Positions 41,832-52,446 of a DNA stretch of 64,000 nt are shown here, piece after piece. The number at the start of each line of letters is the position of its first letter. The first letter of the stretch is position 1. The stretch is from the NCBI GenBank assembly GCA_946811185.2, contig OX328103.1:2418001-2482000 (forward strand). Direction: 5' to 3'. Both the position numbers and the translations under genes were made by a program. A model generated the notes under the pieces. It had not been told where the DNA came from, did not search any database, and saw only the letters and a list, made by a program, of their open reading frames with translations. Source of the stretch: Hippopus hippopus (Eukaryota > Mollusca > Bivalvia > Cardiida > Cardiidae).

Positions 41832-42054
41832 TAAACCCTTTACCACACAGTCCCGAGTTTTAACAACAAAAAAGACTGTGAAAACATTGTGGGAAAAGGA
41901 GAAAATGCTGGTAACCAGCATTTTCTCCTTTTCCCCACAATGTTTTCTTACCTTTCAGAGACAAGTTCGATAAATTGAGCCATTCTTACTTTGTCGTCTC
42001 CAAATGCTTCCATTTAAAGACCAGTCTAAAATTTCGTCTTTTGATGAAGGGTTA
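41832..42054 (+). mobile_element. MITE A
   Basis: AAACCCTTTACCACACAGTC to TTTTGATGAAGGGTTA; palindrome AAAATGCTGGTAACCAGCATTTT is perfect. Confidence 0.85.
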
Positions 42055-42194
42055 TCTTCTATGATTCTGTTTAGACTTTTTACACAATATGAGGTTAAGA
42101 GTTATGAAAACAAAACAAATTTACACTTCATTTTTTATTTTGCAAAATCAAGGGTGGCCAAGGAATGCGCACACACAAAAAAAAATCTAAAATT

Positions 42195-42360
42195 TCAATC
42201 TTTCAACTTGGACCAGTCTAAATTTTGTGTCTGGTACAGGACCAGTCTAAATTTTCATGTCTGATACAAGACCAGTCTAAATTTTGTTCTCTGGTACATG
42301 ACCAGTCTAAATTTTCATGTCTGGTACAAAACCAGTCTAAATTTTCTTGTCTGGCACAGT
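42195..42360. repeat. ~33-bp minisatellite derived from MITE A end
   Basis: Five units of GACCAGTCTAAATTTTCATG plus TCTGGTACA-type spacer (starting ~42210, 42239, 42269, 42299 and 42330). The unit matches the end of MITE A (GACCAGTCTAAAATTTCGTC at 42019). Confidence 0.85.
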
Positions 42361-42545
42361 TAACCATCTACTTATCTGTGAAACCTGGACCCACATTATT
42401 TTTATGTCTAAAAAAAGAGAATATCATCTTTCTGTATTTCTTAAAAAATGATCATATTTTTTGAAAGGAATGGTAGTTATCATGCAACTGGATCTACAGC
42501 AGGAGCCGTTTTACTAAGGTAGTGTCATACAAAATCTTGACTATA

Positions 42546-42710
42546 CTATGGTGGCAAATTTCTGCCACGAGATACAAGAGAACTATCATGATTATTTCAG
42601 AAAACCAATCAAAGTTTCCTGAGAATTTTATCTAGATAAAATGAAAAGATAAAATTTCCAGGAAACGTTCATTTATCGCAATAGTTTTCTAAAAATAATC
42701 ATGATAATTA
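42546..42710. mobile_element. Family E fragment
   Basis: TATGGTGGCAAATTTCTGCC and CACGAGATAC, then sub-terminal hairpin sequence (AAGTTTCCTGAGAATTTTATC). The right terminus is missing. Confidence 0.6.
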
Positions 42711-42830
42711 CGTAAAACTTACGAAAACTTTTTGCGTAACTACTTTAGTAAAACGGGGCCCAGCTGTGCTTCTATGGGATGTATATGTGAAGACATGAGG
42801 ATATTAAAATGTAATTAATATTGAGATGTT

Positions 42831-43031
42831 TATAACCCTTTACCTGACAATCACATGTCTTAACCATACCAAGGGAAGAAAGTTTTTGAAAATACTGTGG
42901 GAAAGGAAGAAATTACTAGAGTTCTGCCTCTTTCAAGCCAAATAATATCATATGAACCACATCTAACTTGTCGCTTACAAATTCTTTCAAATTGGACAAG
43001 TCTGAAATTTTGTCACTTTGTAAAGAGTTAA
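42831..43031 (+). mobile_element. MITE A with eroded palindrome
   Basis: TATAACCCTTTACCTGACAA to CTTTGTAAAGAGTTAA. The central palindrome is mostly lost (GGAAAGGAAGAAATTACTAG). Confidence 0.65.
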
Positions 43032-43050
43032 TAAAACTATAAGTTTATCA

Positions 43051-43269
43051 TTAACCCTGACAAAAGTTCAGACTTGTCCAAATTGAAAGCATTTGCAGAC
43101 GACAATTCCAATGTGACTCAAATGGTGGAATTTGCTTTGATAGATTAGAAAACATTGTGGGAAAAGGAGAAAATGCTAGTAACCAGCATTTTCTCCTTTT
43201 CCCACCATGTTTTCAAAAGGCTTCATCCTCAAGGTCGCTAAAATTCGGAATTGTGTGGTAAAGGGTAAA
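43051..43269 (-). mobile_element. MITE A
   Basis: TTAACCCTGACAAAAGTTC to TGTGTGGTAAAGGGTAAA, 20 bp after the previous copy; palindrome AAAATGCTAGTAACCAGCATTTT with one mismatch. Confidence 0.8.
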
Positions 43270-43374
43270 TGACCATAATTATGGATCAACATTCTACAGA
43301 GCAAAGTATAAGTAGAAGCTGATGAGATGCAAGGAATCGGAAGGCATGAGGTGAGAAAAACGTGAGCCCCAACA

Positions 43375-43636
43375 TTTGAGCCATGCTTTGGCAAAAGGAG
43401 GCTTAATGCATCTCTTTATTGGTTACAGCAGGAAAGTCATCACTGTGGATCTGTGAAAGTTATTTCGTCTAACAGACGACTGAATCATGAGGTAGAATGA
43501 TCCTTTGACATGTAGAAAATTGACCAATTAAAAAAAGTTTCGACCCATTGTAGCCTATGCGGACTGTGCAGGCTGACATCTGTCGATGCTTTTTTGCAGA
43601 CGCATTAAGCCCTCTTTTCAAAGAGCATGGCTCATC
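43375..43636. mobile_element. Family C MITE
   Basis: TTGAGCCATGCTTTGGCAAA / CAAAGAGCATGGCTCAT ends with AGGAGGCTTAATGCATCTC / GACGCATTAAGCCCTCTTTT inside them. Best-preserved ends of family C in the window. Confidence 0.85.
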
Positions 43637-43834
43637 TACTGATCTTTCAGCAATATAGATAAATGTTATTATGGTCATTTTTAACTGATGACTAGGTTTT
43701 AAATAAAAAGTAAAACAACCAAAAGGTCTTTTTCTACTGTGACTGTCAGTGAAAAAGCTTGCTGCAAAACCTACAAGCTTGCCAAAATAAAAAATATACA
43801 CATATATAAAATTACTTGTCTAATCTTTCCTTTT

Positions 43835-44047
43835 TTTGAAATTTTGCCTGACAACAAAGCTTAAGCTTGTTTGAATTAAAAAGCAATAACAGACAACATA
43901 TCAAAGGTGGCTCAAATAACGGAATTTGTCTTTGATAGCATAGAAAACATTGTGGGAAAAGGAGAAAATGCTGGTTACCAGCATTTTCTCCTTTCCCCAC
44001 AAAGGTTTCAAAAGCTTTTTCATAAGAATTTTTAAAACACAGGCTTA
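43835..44047 (-). mobile_element. MITE A, ends eroded
   Basis: TGCCTGACAACAAAGCTTAAG, perfect inner palindrome AAAATGCTGGTTACCAGCATTTT, then TTTAAAACACAGGC. Confidence 0.7.
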
Positions 44048-44274
44048 CTCTTTTTACCAAGGAATACGCCTACTTTTACGACTTGGAGGAACAAGGTTTG
44101 TGAAAACATGGGAAAAGAAGAAGAACTGGTAACCAGCATTTTTCTCTATTTCCACAATATTTTCTACACTTTCAAAGACAGAAATCGTCCTTTGAGTCAC
44201 ATTCAATTTGTTGGCTGCTATGCACTCAATTTGTAATTTAAGTCTAAAATTTTTGTCATCTGGCAAACAGTTAA
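44048..44274 (+). mobile_element. MITE A
   Basis: TCTTTTTACCAAGGAATACG to GTCATCTGGCAAACAGTTAA; directly abuts the previous copy. Confidence 0.7.
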
Positions 44275-44336
44275 AGGTCACATGACAAAAAAGGATTTAA
44301 CCCTTGTTGCACTTAACTCAGATTAACTTGCTTTTA

Positions 44337-44402
44337 CAGAGAGTGTAGATCAAGATCAGACTGCACAAAACAAGCAGTCTGATCTTGAATCTTTACTGTC
44401 CA
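44337..44402. repeat. Family B palindrome
   Basis: AGTGTAGATCAAGATCAGAC / GTCTGATCTTGAATCTTTACT around GCACAAAACAAGC. Confidence 0.75.
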
Positions 44403-44519
44403 CATCTTTCCAAGATATTCTGACAAAAACAGCTATGAAATTTAAATAACTGCATCTTTAGTGCTAACTGAAAATGTGTACTTTATTTAGTTAGCACTAC
44501 AAGAGTCGAACGTTTTCCA

Positions 44520-44726
44520 GTCAGTCCTGAGATTAAACGACCCTACTGAAAAAAGCTTTTGAAAACTTTGTGGGAAAAGGAGAAAATGTTGGTAACCAGC
44601 ATTTTCTCCTTTTCCCACGTTTTCTATACTTAAAAAAAAAAATGTATTTTTAAGTCACATTTGTCGTCTTCAAATGCTTTCAGCTTGCTCAGGTCTGAAT
44701 ATTTGTCCTTTGGTAAAGAGTTTATG
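44520..44726 (+). mobile_element. MITE A in the 3' flank of the SPATA2-like gene
   Basis: GTCCTGAGATTAAACGACCC to TGTCCTTTGGTAAAGAGTTT. It ends about 15 bp downstream of the SPATA2-like stop codon (gene on the minus strand), so the transcript 3' UTR probably contains this hairpin. Confidence 0.75.
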
Positions 44727-44740
44727 AGAAGTTGTAAACC

Positions 44741-46471
44741 TTATATTACAGTTTGGATACCCCTAAGCTCATTTCCACATGCCCTACAGTTTGTAAAGCC
44801 TGGGTCGTTTTGTAACGTGCATTTGCTGCACACGCGGGACATCTCTCCGACAGTTGGACAGTCTATTTCCATGGTGTCTCTTGTCTTAGAACATATGGTA
44901 CATACAGGCTCGCGTGTTTTGTTTATAAACGTACAATGATTACACTGCCATTCCTGACCAGGCCGTTTGATAACATTGTCATCAACATATATTTGAGCCA
45001 TAACATTATTTCCGCCGTCTACTGGGATATCTAGAGATTTAGGAACTGAAGTTCTAGAACGTCCTGTGTTTTGCAATGTGGAACTTGCTCTAGTGCTGTG
45101 ACCATACGACACTGGTCGTTGACCAGCTGGGCTGATTGAGGCAAACTTCCTCCTATCAATTTTTTCTGAGCCTACGTCTCTTTCAATTGGCATGGATGAA
45201 GGAGTACTTTTATGATATTTTCTAATATTTTCGAGATGCAAGGGCACATTTGAAGTTTTTTGGCTGCCAGGAAATGTTCTGGCTCCGGCTAACAAGTCCT
45301 GTGTTTTTTTTGCTATTGGGGCTGTATACGTTTTAGGCATGTCACTGGTTGTTCGAGTTGGATCTTTTGTCAGAATTATATCTGACTTGACTGATCCTCG
45401 GCGTATACTCTCATTGTCCTCAAGTCTGGGTGGGTAAAATGTGCCTGCACTCAGATATGCGGAGTCCTCATTTTGACCTCCTGTGTAAGGTTTAATAGGT
45501 ATGCCTGTCCAGTATGTGTCTTTTGTCGCAATTATATCTGGCTTGACTGGTCCTCTGCCTATCATTTCAACATTTTGTTTGGATGGGTAAAAAGTGCTGT
45601 CACTCTGATATGCTGAGTCTTCATTTTGGGCTCCTATATATGGTTTACAAGGTGTGGGAGGTACTGCTTGGATTTTAGGACTTGACGTACCTTTATTTGG
45701 AACATTTTCATAGACAGGCTTCACAACAATTTGGTCATATCCACCACTTTTGCCAAGAATCTGTGATTGTGGCCTCAAAATGTCTTCTCGAGGTCCCTCA
45801 AAATACTTTTTACCTAAATTTTTCTCAAGTCCTTCGCGGACAAAGGACCATTCTTCGGACGGTTTCATTGGTGGAACATCTGATGCTACATGTTGCACAT
45901 AACCCATGTCTTTGTCTTCCACAAGGCGTAAGCTTGCCAACAAGTGATCTTCAAAGTTTTCTGGTTTCCTGTCTATCTCTTTAACATCTTCATCCATATA
46001 TGGTATGTCATTATGAAGATTGGAGCCGGCAATTTTCTGTGCTTTTTTCATGTGTTCCTGCAACTTATCATGAAACTGAGTAGAGTCTATTGTACCCACA
46101 TTTCTTTTATCACGATTTTTCTTCACCAAGTTGTCTTGGTGTGAATCTTTATCACAAATAACAGGACCAAACTTGCGTTCAATCACAGCAATAATTGCAT
46201 CGGCATTACCTGTATTCTTTAAGCGCACACCTATAACATCCGAAATACTCAGTTTTGTTCGGTCCACTTTACCCCAGATCTGGGATATAATGAGACATTC
46301 AGCCGATGCGACCAAGCATTCAAAAGCAATGTACTGTAACACATCCTGCTTTGTGTGATGGTTAAGAATCAACAGTCCCGTCTTCAAATCTGTGAAGCCG
46401 ACAAGGCTTAAAATGATTTCGGCACCTATGATGTGTGATGCAATCTTAGTTTGGTAGTAACCGCCGAATTT
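44741..46471 (-). CDS. SPATA2-like: SPATA2/tamozhennic-like protein, second coding exon
   Basis: Acceptor TTTCTTTTCCAG, 1731 nt to the stop, adding 576 residues to the 108 of the upstream exon (684 in total). It continues the PUB region: KFGGYYQTKIASH and SLVGFTDL line up with the SPATA2 stretch after PWKKEFRSIK. A long, probably disordered middle contains a ~46-residue internal repeat (QNEDSAYQSDSTFYP / QNEDSAYLSAGTFYP). Near the C-terminus lie two RanBP2-type zinc fingers, CNHC/CTIC (residues ~618-635) and CSKC/CRAC (~656-673). SPATA2 bridges HOIP (linear ubiquitin ligase) and the deubiquitinase CYLD in TNF/innate signalling; fly Tamozhennic is the related protein. Assignment rests on visual alignment. 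Confidence 0.8.
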   Translation of the reverse strand, partial: KFGGYYQTKIASHIIGAEIILSLVGFTDLKTGLLILNHHTKQDVLQYIAFECLVASAECLIISQIWGKVDRTKLSISDVIGVRLKNTGNADAIIAVIERKFGPVICDKDSHQDNLVKKNRDKRNVGTIDSTQFHDKLQEHMKKAQKIAGSNLHNDIPYMDEDVKEIDRKPENFEDHLLASLRLVEDKDMGYVQHVASDVPPMKPSEEWSFVREGLEKNLGKKYFEGPREDILRPQSQILGKSGGYDQIVVKPVYENVPNKGTSSPKIQAVPPTPCKPYIGAQNEDSAYQSDSTFYPSKQNVEMIGRGPVKPDIIATKDTYWTGIPIKPYTGGQNEDSAYLSAGTFYPPRLEDNESIRRGSVKSDIILTKDPTRTTSDMPKTYTAPIAKKTQDLLAGARTFPGSQKTSNVPLHLENIRKYHKSTPSSMPIERDVGSEKIDRRKFASISPAGQRPVSYGHSTRASSTLQNTGRSRTSVPKSLDIPVDGGNNVMAQIYVDDNVIKRPGQEWQCNHCTFINKTREPVCTICSKTRDTMEIDCPTVGEMSRVCSKCTLQNDPGFTNCRACGNELRGIQTVI

Positions 46472-46500
46472 CTGGAAAAGAAATGCACTATGAATAATGG

Positions 46501-46730
46501 TTAACCCTTTGCCACACAATCCCGAGTTTTAACTACCCTGAGTGGGAAGTCTTTAAAAAACATTGTGGGAAAAGGAGAAAATGCTGGTAACCAGCATTTC
46601 CTTTATTTCCCACAATGTTTTCTACCCTTTCTCAGACAAATTTTCCATTATGAGCTACATTTAAATTGTTGGTCTGGAGATGCTTTTCATTTGGACAAGT
46701 CCAAAATTTTGTCATTTTGTAAATGGTTAA
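46501..46730 (+). mobile_element. MITE A in SPATA2-like intron
   Basis: TTAACCCTTTGCCACACAAT to TTTTGTAAATGGTTAA. Begins only 30 bp from the splice acceptor. Shares its right TTAA with the next copy. Confidence 0.85.
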
Positions 46731-46880
46731 CCAATTACCAGGGGACAAAAGTATAGACTTGTACATATTGAAAGCTTTTACAAATGAAGAGAAAACATCA
46801 TGGGAAAAGAAGAAAATGCTGGTTACCAGCATTTTCTCCTTTCCGCACAATGTTTTCAATAGCCTTCTTCCTAAATGAAG
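46727..46880 (-). mobile_element. MITE A, sharing a TTAA with its neighbour
   Basis: TTAACCAATTACCAGGGGAC, GACTTGTACATATTGAAAGC, palindrome AAAATGCTGGTTACCAGCATTTT, ending GCCTTCTTCCTAAATG. The shared TTAA (46727-46730) implies insertion at the edge of the other copy. Confidence 0.75.
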
Positions 46881-47114
46881 GAGGCTTCTGAAATCAATCA
46901 TTTGTTTGCTAAAACGTTAATAGATTACCTTTGGAAAACAACTTTTTTTGCCCTGCAAACCACTTTTGTAAACAGAGTGAAAAATGAAATTGCTGATATC
47001 CAACAGTTTTGTCTTTTTGCCACAGTGTTTTCATCTATACTCATAAATATACGTCCATCTTATACATATCCATATTGTACAGGACTGTTTTCAAAGTTGT
47101 CTGGAAGTGAAAAT

Positions 47115-47344
47115 TTAACTCTTTACCACACAATCCCGTGTTTTAACGACCCTGAGAAAGAAACCTTTAAAAAAACACTGTGGGAAAAGAAGAAAATGCT
47201 GGTAACCAGCATTTTCTCCTTTTTCCACAATGTTTTCTACCCTTCTAAAGACAGAAATCATCATTTGAGTCATGTTTAATTTATCGTCTGCAAATGGTTT
47301 CAATTTGGTTGAGTCTAAAATTTTGTCGTTTGGTAAAGGGTTAA
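47115..47344 (+). mobile_element. MITE A, full copy
   Basis: TTAACTCTTTACCACACAAT to CGTTTGGTAAAGGGTTAA; a well-preserved example with palindrome AAAATGCTGGTAACCAGCATTTT. Confidence 0.9.
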
Positions 47345-47355
47345 CAAGAGTTGCC

Positions 47356-47585
47356 CCTTTACCACACAATCCACAAACCACAAAAGTTTTCATGACCCAG
47401 ATAAAGAAAGCCTGTGAAACATTATGAAAAAAAAAGGAGTAAATGCTAGTAACCAGCATTTTCTCTGTTTACAACGTTTTCAGCTATATCAAAGACAAAT
47501 TCCATCATTTGAGCCACCTCTTATTTGTCATCTGCAAATCTTTCCAATATGGATAAGTCTAAAATTTTGTTGTTTGGTACATAGA
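47356..47585 (+). mobile_element. MITE A
   Basis: CCCTTTACCACACAATCCAC to TTGTTGTTTGGTACATAG; palindrome partly lost (AAATGCTAGTAACCAGCATTT). Lies 11 bp from the previous copy in the same orientation. Confidence 0.75.
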
Positions 47586-47589
47586 TGAT

Positions 47590-48150
47590 CAGATAACCTG
47601 TAAAAAAGAAGACTTTTGAAAACGTTGAGGGAAAATGAGAAAATGCGTAACGTCTTCTGCCTATTCATAGGCAAATCCCATCATTTTAGCAACAATACAA
47701 TTGTCATCTGCAAATGCTTTCAATTTTGACAAAGTGTAAATTTTGTTGTTTGGTAAAAAAGTTAAAAGAGTATTTTAGCGATTTCTGCCCATGTTTTCTA
47801 CCTGTAATACTGTCATGTGACAGTGACTCGTAATGTACACACAAGGTTACTGAAGCTGAAAAAAATTCCAAATATAGCACTCTACAACAATTCATTAACT
47901 TTCTCAAGGCCAAATATTATATACAATCTTTTGAAGGTTGAAAATACAGTACAGACTGAGATCCAGTTGAGATTCAACGACCCTGAGGGAGAAGGCTTTA
48001 TGAAATATTTCATGGAAAGGAGAAAATGCTGGTAGATTTGTTCAAATCAAAAGCATTTATTGACCACAAATTCAACGTGGCTCAAATTATGGAACTTGTT
48101 TTCAAAGGCCTGTGTTCCTCAAAGTCATTAAAACTCAGGATTATATTGTT
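47590..48150. mobile_element. Fragments of two or three MITE A copies
   Basis: Pieces: 47605-47765 (GAAAATGAGAAAATGCGTAA and GTTGTTTGGTAAAAAAGTTAA) and 47960-48152 (GATTCAACGACCCTGAGGGAG, GGAGAAAATGCTGGTAG, then TTCCTCAAAGTCATTAAAACTC). The palindromes are broken. Confidence 0.6.
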
Positions 48151-48335
48151 AACTCTTTCCATACCATAGACGACACCAGGAGCTTTTGTGGACAGTGTAG
48201 ATCAAAATCAGCCTGCACAGAACGTGCAGTCTGATCTCTGATCTACACTGTCCACTGCTATATTCTAGATTATGACCAAACTGTCTCTTGATCTTGCAGA
48301 GGGAATGTATTTTCAGCCTTTGAGTAAAATGCAAA
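48151..48335. mobile_element. Family B MITE, extended copy
   Basis: TTAACTCTTTCCATACCATAG at the left, then GACAGTGTAGATCAAAATCAG / CTGATCTCTGATCTACACTGTC. Shares ACGACACCAG, GCTTTTGTGGACAG and CAAACTGTCTCTT with the copy at 56566, giving the flanking sequence of family B. Confidence 0.75.
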
Positions 48336-48336
48336 T

Positions 48337-48595
48337 GTGACCCATCATGCAAAAAGGGACCTTCTGGGAACTGCGAAAAGTGTCAACCCTGGTCAGACTG
48401 CGTGAATTGCGCAGGCTGACCAGGGTTGACACTTTTCGCTTTAATGACATTTTCTGTATGAAAAGTGGTCATGGTACCTTGTTATACAATCATTTTTGAA
48501 TTATCAACTTAAATTGACCTGCACTATCATTGATCTGTTTTCATCCAATTGATGTGCAGAATTCCCAGATGGTCCCTTTTTGCGTGATGGGTCAC
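48337..48595. mobile_element. Family D MITE, 259 bp
   Basis: Inverted ends GTGACCCATCATGCAAAAAG and CTTTTTGCGTGATGGGTCAC continue as GGGACCTTCTGGGAA / TTCCCAGATGGTCCC. Flanked by AAAT on both sides. An inner hairpin GAAAAGTGTCAACCCTGGTC / GACCAGGGTTGACACTTTTC resembles the centre of family C. Confidence 0.9.
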
Positions 48596-48639
48596 AAATT
48601 ATTTATTCAGTAGTGTATGAGTTATTACTCAATGCTTAC

Positions 48640-48963
48640 TTTTATAGTATGGTACTCAGTCTTCCATGGCTTCATGTACAATAAGACAATATAGTCTTCT
48701 AGACACAGGAATGCTTGTCTTCCTTTCTCAGGTTCGAAAATTTTTGTTCTTGAGCTATCACATATGATTTTAGAAAATTCACGGTATCTGAAGCGTTTTT
48801 CTGGCCGACAAACACAGAGAAATTGTAAAACTATCGCAACAATGTTTTGTCGTTGTTGATAGATATGTGCCAGGCTCTCCTCGTCTTGCTGTCCAATCCT
48901 GTCCTGCTGATATGCCATCAGTTTCATATACTTGCTGTGAGCTTCTGAAACAAGGTCTTCCAT
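48640..48963 (-). CDS. SPATA2-like: SPATA2/tamozhennic-like protein, first coding exon (PUB domain start)
   Basis: ATG at 48963 opens 108 codons up to ATAAAA then the donor GTAAGC; the phase fits the acceptor at 46471 exactly. The peptide (MEDLVSEAHSKYMKLM ... RYREFSKIICDSS ... YMKPWKTEYHTIK) aligns with the SPATA2 N-terminus, including PWK-x-E-(FY)-x-(ST)-IK. This is the PUB-like domain that binds CYLD and HOIP in vertebrates. Upstream sequence to ~49260 may hold the 5' UTR and promoter, but no clear core elements were seen. Confidence 0.82.
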
Positions 48964-49264
48964 CCTGAATACAGACTTCTACCGTTACTGTCTGACCACA
49001 CGAAAACATTACGAGTATCCCATGGAAAAGTTACATCCTCCTGAAAAATATATATAGGATCTTGCATAAGTTAGTGTTCAGGATACCAGAGATCCAAAAT
49101 ACCTAAAAATTCAAACCTGTCCCTTTTTACCGTACCGTTTCTTTACACTTACACAGAAAAACAAACCTGATAGTATTGGTCCAGTGTCTGTTCTAGGATG
49201 CCCGTTGCCATTATCTCCCGCTAGATGGCATTCTACAAATACACATCTATCTAATTTGGGCATT

Positions 49265-50305
49265 CTGGGTACAGAACCGGACTACTTTTCAAAACAACAA
49301 CCGTTACTTTGAATTTCAAAATGAAATAAACGTTTACTCAATAAAACGCCACCTGGTGAGATTCATTCAGCTATGATTGCCTAGCATGTAACCTATGCAC
49401 CGGCCATTTATTAAAACAGCCCCTACATGCTTGGGTAACAGGCTAATAGCTTCGGTATAAGCCCTACTTTTCCCAGGTATATGGGGATTGGTGATGCGTC
49501 ATAGCAGACAGGTCAAATCTTCGAAGAATATGACATGCGCAGACAACGGCCCGTTGCGTGATTCACATTAATTTTTTTCAGATCCAGCATAAATTCAAAA
49601 TCAATGCATGACAGTTCCACATAAAAATAAACAATGCAAAAGTCCCAAAACACAGAAATTACCCTTCCCTCACAGAAAATAATGCTGTTTTGAATAAAAT
49701 GGCATACTTGCTGAAGCATTTTTGCCAACATATTATGACCATTAAAGTAACCTCACCTGATGGGGAGGGGGTCAAAATGGCACACTTCCAAAACCGCTTG
49801 GTCTAAAACAGCCAACATTACCAAATCAGCCGACCTTTCTGGGTACTGTTCAAAAACTCACCCCCACCCCCAATGTTTTGAAAATGTATTTTATAAGGCT
49901 GTTTTCATAGTCGTCTCCCTCGCATATATTTCAAAAAGATACCAGTTAATCCCACAAAAATTAGCTCTTAGATCCTGTTCTATGCAAGCTAAACAATGAT
50001 TTTTGTACAGATCAGGCAGGTTTTTAAACAAGTTATTTCAAAATAACATACATATTACCCTCAGATGATAATTTTAGCATTTGTTCACAGATACAATATA
50101 ACAAAACAAATACATAAGAAAAGATAGGTTAAACACATTGCTTCATTTACTCTTTCCAGGGTTTTCCATGACCCCCCTGTTTCTTTGAATTTTGAACCCC
50201 AAATTTTCAAAATGGCCCCCAAAATTCATATGTGTGCCTTCTTTTCTTCATTTGAAGGGTGTCATGTGACACTCAAATCAGAAAGTCAAGGGAAAACCCT
50301 GTTTT
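49265..50305. other. Upstream of the SPATA2-like gene; nothing recognised
   Basis: No repeat copy with clear ends and no exon. It is one of few kilobase stretches in 38-63 kb free of MITE A, which may mark promoter-proximal sequence. Confidence 0.35.
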
Positions 50306-50311
50306 TCCAAA

Positions 50312-50512
50312 ACAACTAAATTTTAGACTTGTCCAAATTAAAAGCTTTTGCAGACAACAAAATAAATGTAACTCAAAAACTGAAATTTATGTCTGAAAGT
50401 TTAGAAAACATTGTGGGAAAAGGAGAAAATGCTGGTTACCAGCATTTTCTCCTTTTCTCACAATGTTTTCAAACAGCTTCTTTAAAAGTCTGGATTGTGT
50501 GGTAAAGGGTTA
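50312..50512 (-). mobile_element. MITE A, left end lost
   Basis: AAATTTTAGACTTGTCCAAA, perfect palindrome AAAATGCTGGTTACCAGCATTTT and the end TGTGTGGTAAAGGGTTA. Confidence 0.75.
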
Positions 50513-51309
50513 GGCAAACATGTCACTTCAGCAAAAAAACAGCGCAGTGGCGTTACTGGGAGCGCAGAAGACAAGACATGTTTGAGTCCCTGGTTTGATT
50601 CCTGGTTCAATATTGACAGTGAATCATTAACAGTACAACGGGCATTTTAGAAGAAAAGAATACCAGTTTCCACTATTATTACGAAACTGGCCGACCATAA
50701 AAAGACATTGTTATCGTCTAAGGGCAACTACATTCAAATAAGCAAGTCACTTAACCTAAACAAAAACATACAAACACATAGACTTCCTTATTCAACTTCC
50801 TGGTTTGAATTACGAGGCGAATTACCAGGCAGTATCATTTAGTCTGCTTTGTTTCTTTGTGCCACATAAAGTATGCACAAGAAATATCAAGAGATACACT
50901 CGCATAAAAATGATACAATTTAATGATCATTTTTGTTTAAGTCTCCATGTCTTTTGTTAATTTATAATGGGTTTTTCAAATTTACTTAGCTTAAATTTCC
51001 TTTCATTTTGTAAAAGGAACATGTACTATTATCTTACTAAAAATCACAGTAGATATTAAGTTACCTGTATTTCACACTTTAAACCCTTTACCATACAACC
51101 CTGACTTCAAGGTCTACAGCCCCTAACTCTCAGTCATATTAAAAGACAGAGGCTGTAAAGATTGGCCAAATAGCTTTTACGAAAACGTCAATGTTACACA
51201 ATATTTATTGATGAGTTAGTAAGTCTACAGCCCCTTACTTTCATATCAAAAGACGGAAACTGCAAAGATTGGTCGAATAGCCTTTACGAAAATGTCGATA
51301 TTTACAGAT

Positions 51310-51525
51310 GAGTTAGGGGTCGTAATCCTTAAGCAAACCTGAGGGAGAAGCCTTTTGAAAACATTTAGGGAAAAGGAGAAAATGCTGGTAACCAGTTTTT
51401 TCTCCTTTTCCACAATGTTTTCTACCCTATCAAAGACAAATACCATAATTTGAACCACATTTTAATTGTCGCATGCAAATGCCTTTAATTTGGACAAGTC
51501 TAAAATTTTACTGTCTGGTATACAA
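51310..51525 (+). mobile_element. MITE A
   Basis: TTAAGCAAACCTGAGGGAGA, GGGAAAAGGAGAAAATGCTG, TTTAATTTGGACAAGTCTAA and TACTGTCTGGTATAC. The left end is replaced; an AACCCTTTACCATACAACCC fragment lies 200 bp upstream at 51081. Confidence 0.65.
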
Positions 51526-51689
51526 TAAAACCTTACTCTCCAGCCAAGGGTATCTTTCACTAAACTCCATAGATTTATGCAAGTTTTTTGGGACTGAATT
51601 TACACATCTACAATCCCTGCTTTACCCAAAGTATGAACTGGCATGAAGTTACGCTAATATTTACTCAAACCATGGCATGAAGTTATAGG

Positions 51690-52195
51690 AGATATTTGGT
51701 TTTTTTTCGGTGAAAGATCGAAATTTATTTCATCTCGTGAACACCCATCGGTAATATTTTCACAAGTGGCACTTGTGAAAATATTACCGATGGTGTTCAC
51801 GAGATGAAATAAATTTCGATCTTGTGAAAATATTACCGATGGTGTTCACGAGATGAAATAAATTTCGATCTTTCACCAAAATAAACAAATATTCTATTTA
51901 TTTCATGCTTTTAACTCTTTCTGGGAGGAACTTTATCAAAATCCAGTACAGTCTTTTCAGTTATTCCCGGTGGCATACCCCCTCCGCATAGCAACGCATT
52001 ACAATATTACGTCAAGCGCGAGAAATGTAAGGTAAATGACGTCATATTTCCATCTGGTTGTGAGTCACGCGCATTTTACCTAGGTAACTAGAATGTAAAA
52101 ATCGGTATTTTCACTGGTCGTACCCGTGGAATATCGAAAAATATTTTCACCGCTATTTCTCGATATCCTACCGTAAAGTATGAAATAAATGCTAA
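51690..52195 (+). mobile_element. Family G element with duplicated arm
   Basis: Palindrome GGTGAAAGATCGAAATTTAT ... AAATTTCGATCTTTCACC. A ~50-bp piece of the right arm (GTGAAAATATTACCGATGGT to AAATTTCGATCTT) is present twice in tandem. The tail matches 33150-33545. Confidence 0.8.
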
Positions 52196-52446
52196 TATTT
52201 AGTTGCACAGTTCAGTGAAACTTGTTTTCAGACTTGATGCTTGATACAGACTCGATACAAAATCTGTGCACGCAAATTTTATCCATAGGAAGTTAGGTTT
52301 GAAGGTACCCCAGGGACAGCAATATCCATGTATTCATTTCCTCTACTGTCCAATATGAATATACAATACAGACTAGCAATATTAAGAAATTTACTCACCT
52401 GGTAACCACACAATAATCATCATTTTTGTGAAAGTCTCAATTTCTT

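Larger units (their letters stand above)
46472..48639 (-). other. Intron of the SPATA2-like gene, packed with MITEs
   Basis: A 2.2 kb intron between donor GTAAGC (48639-48634) and acceptor CCAG (46475-46472). Nearly all recognisable sequence is transposon-derived: five to six MITE A copies in both orientations, one family B element and one family D element. Confidence 0.8.
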
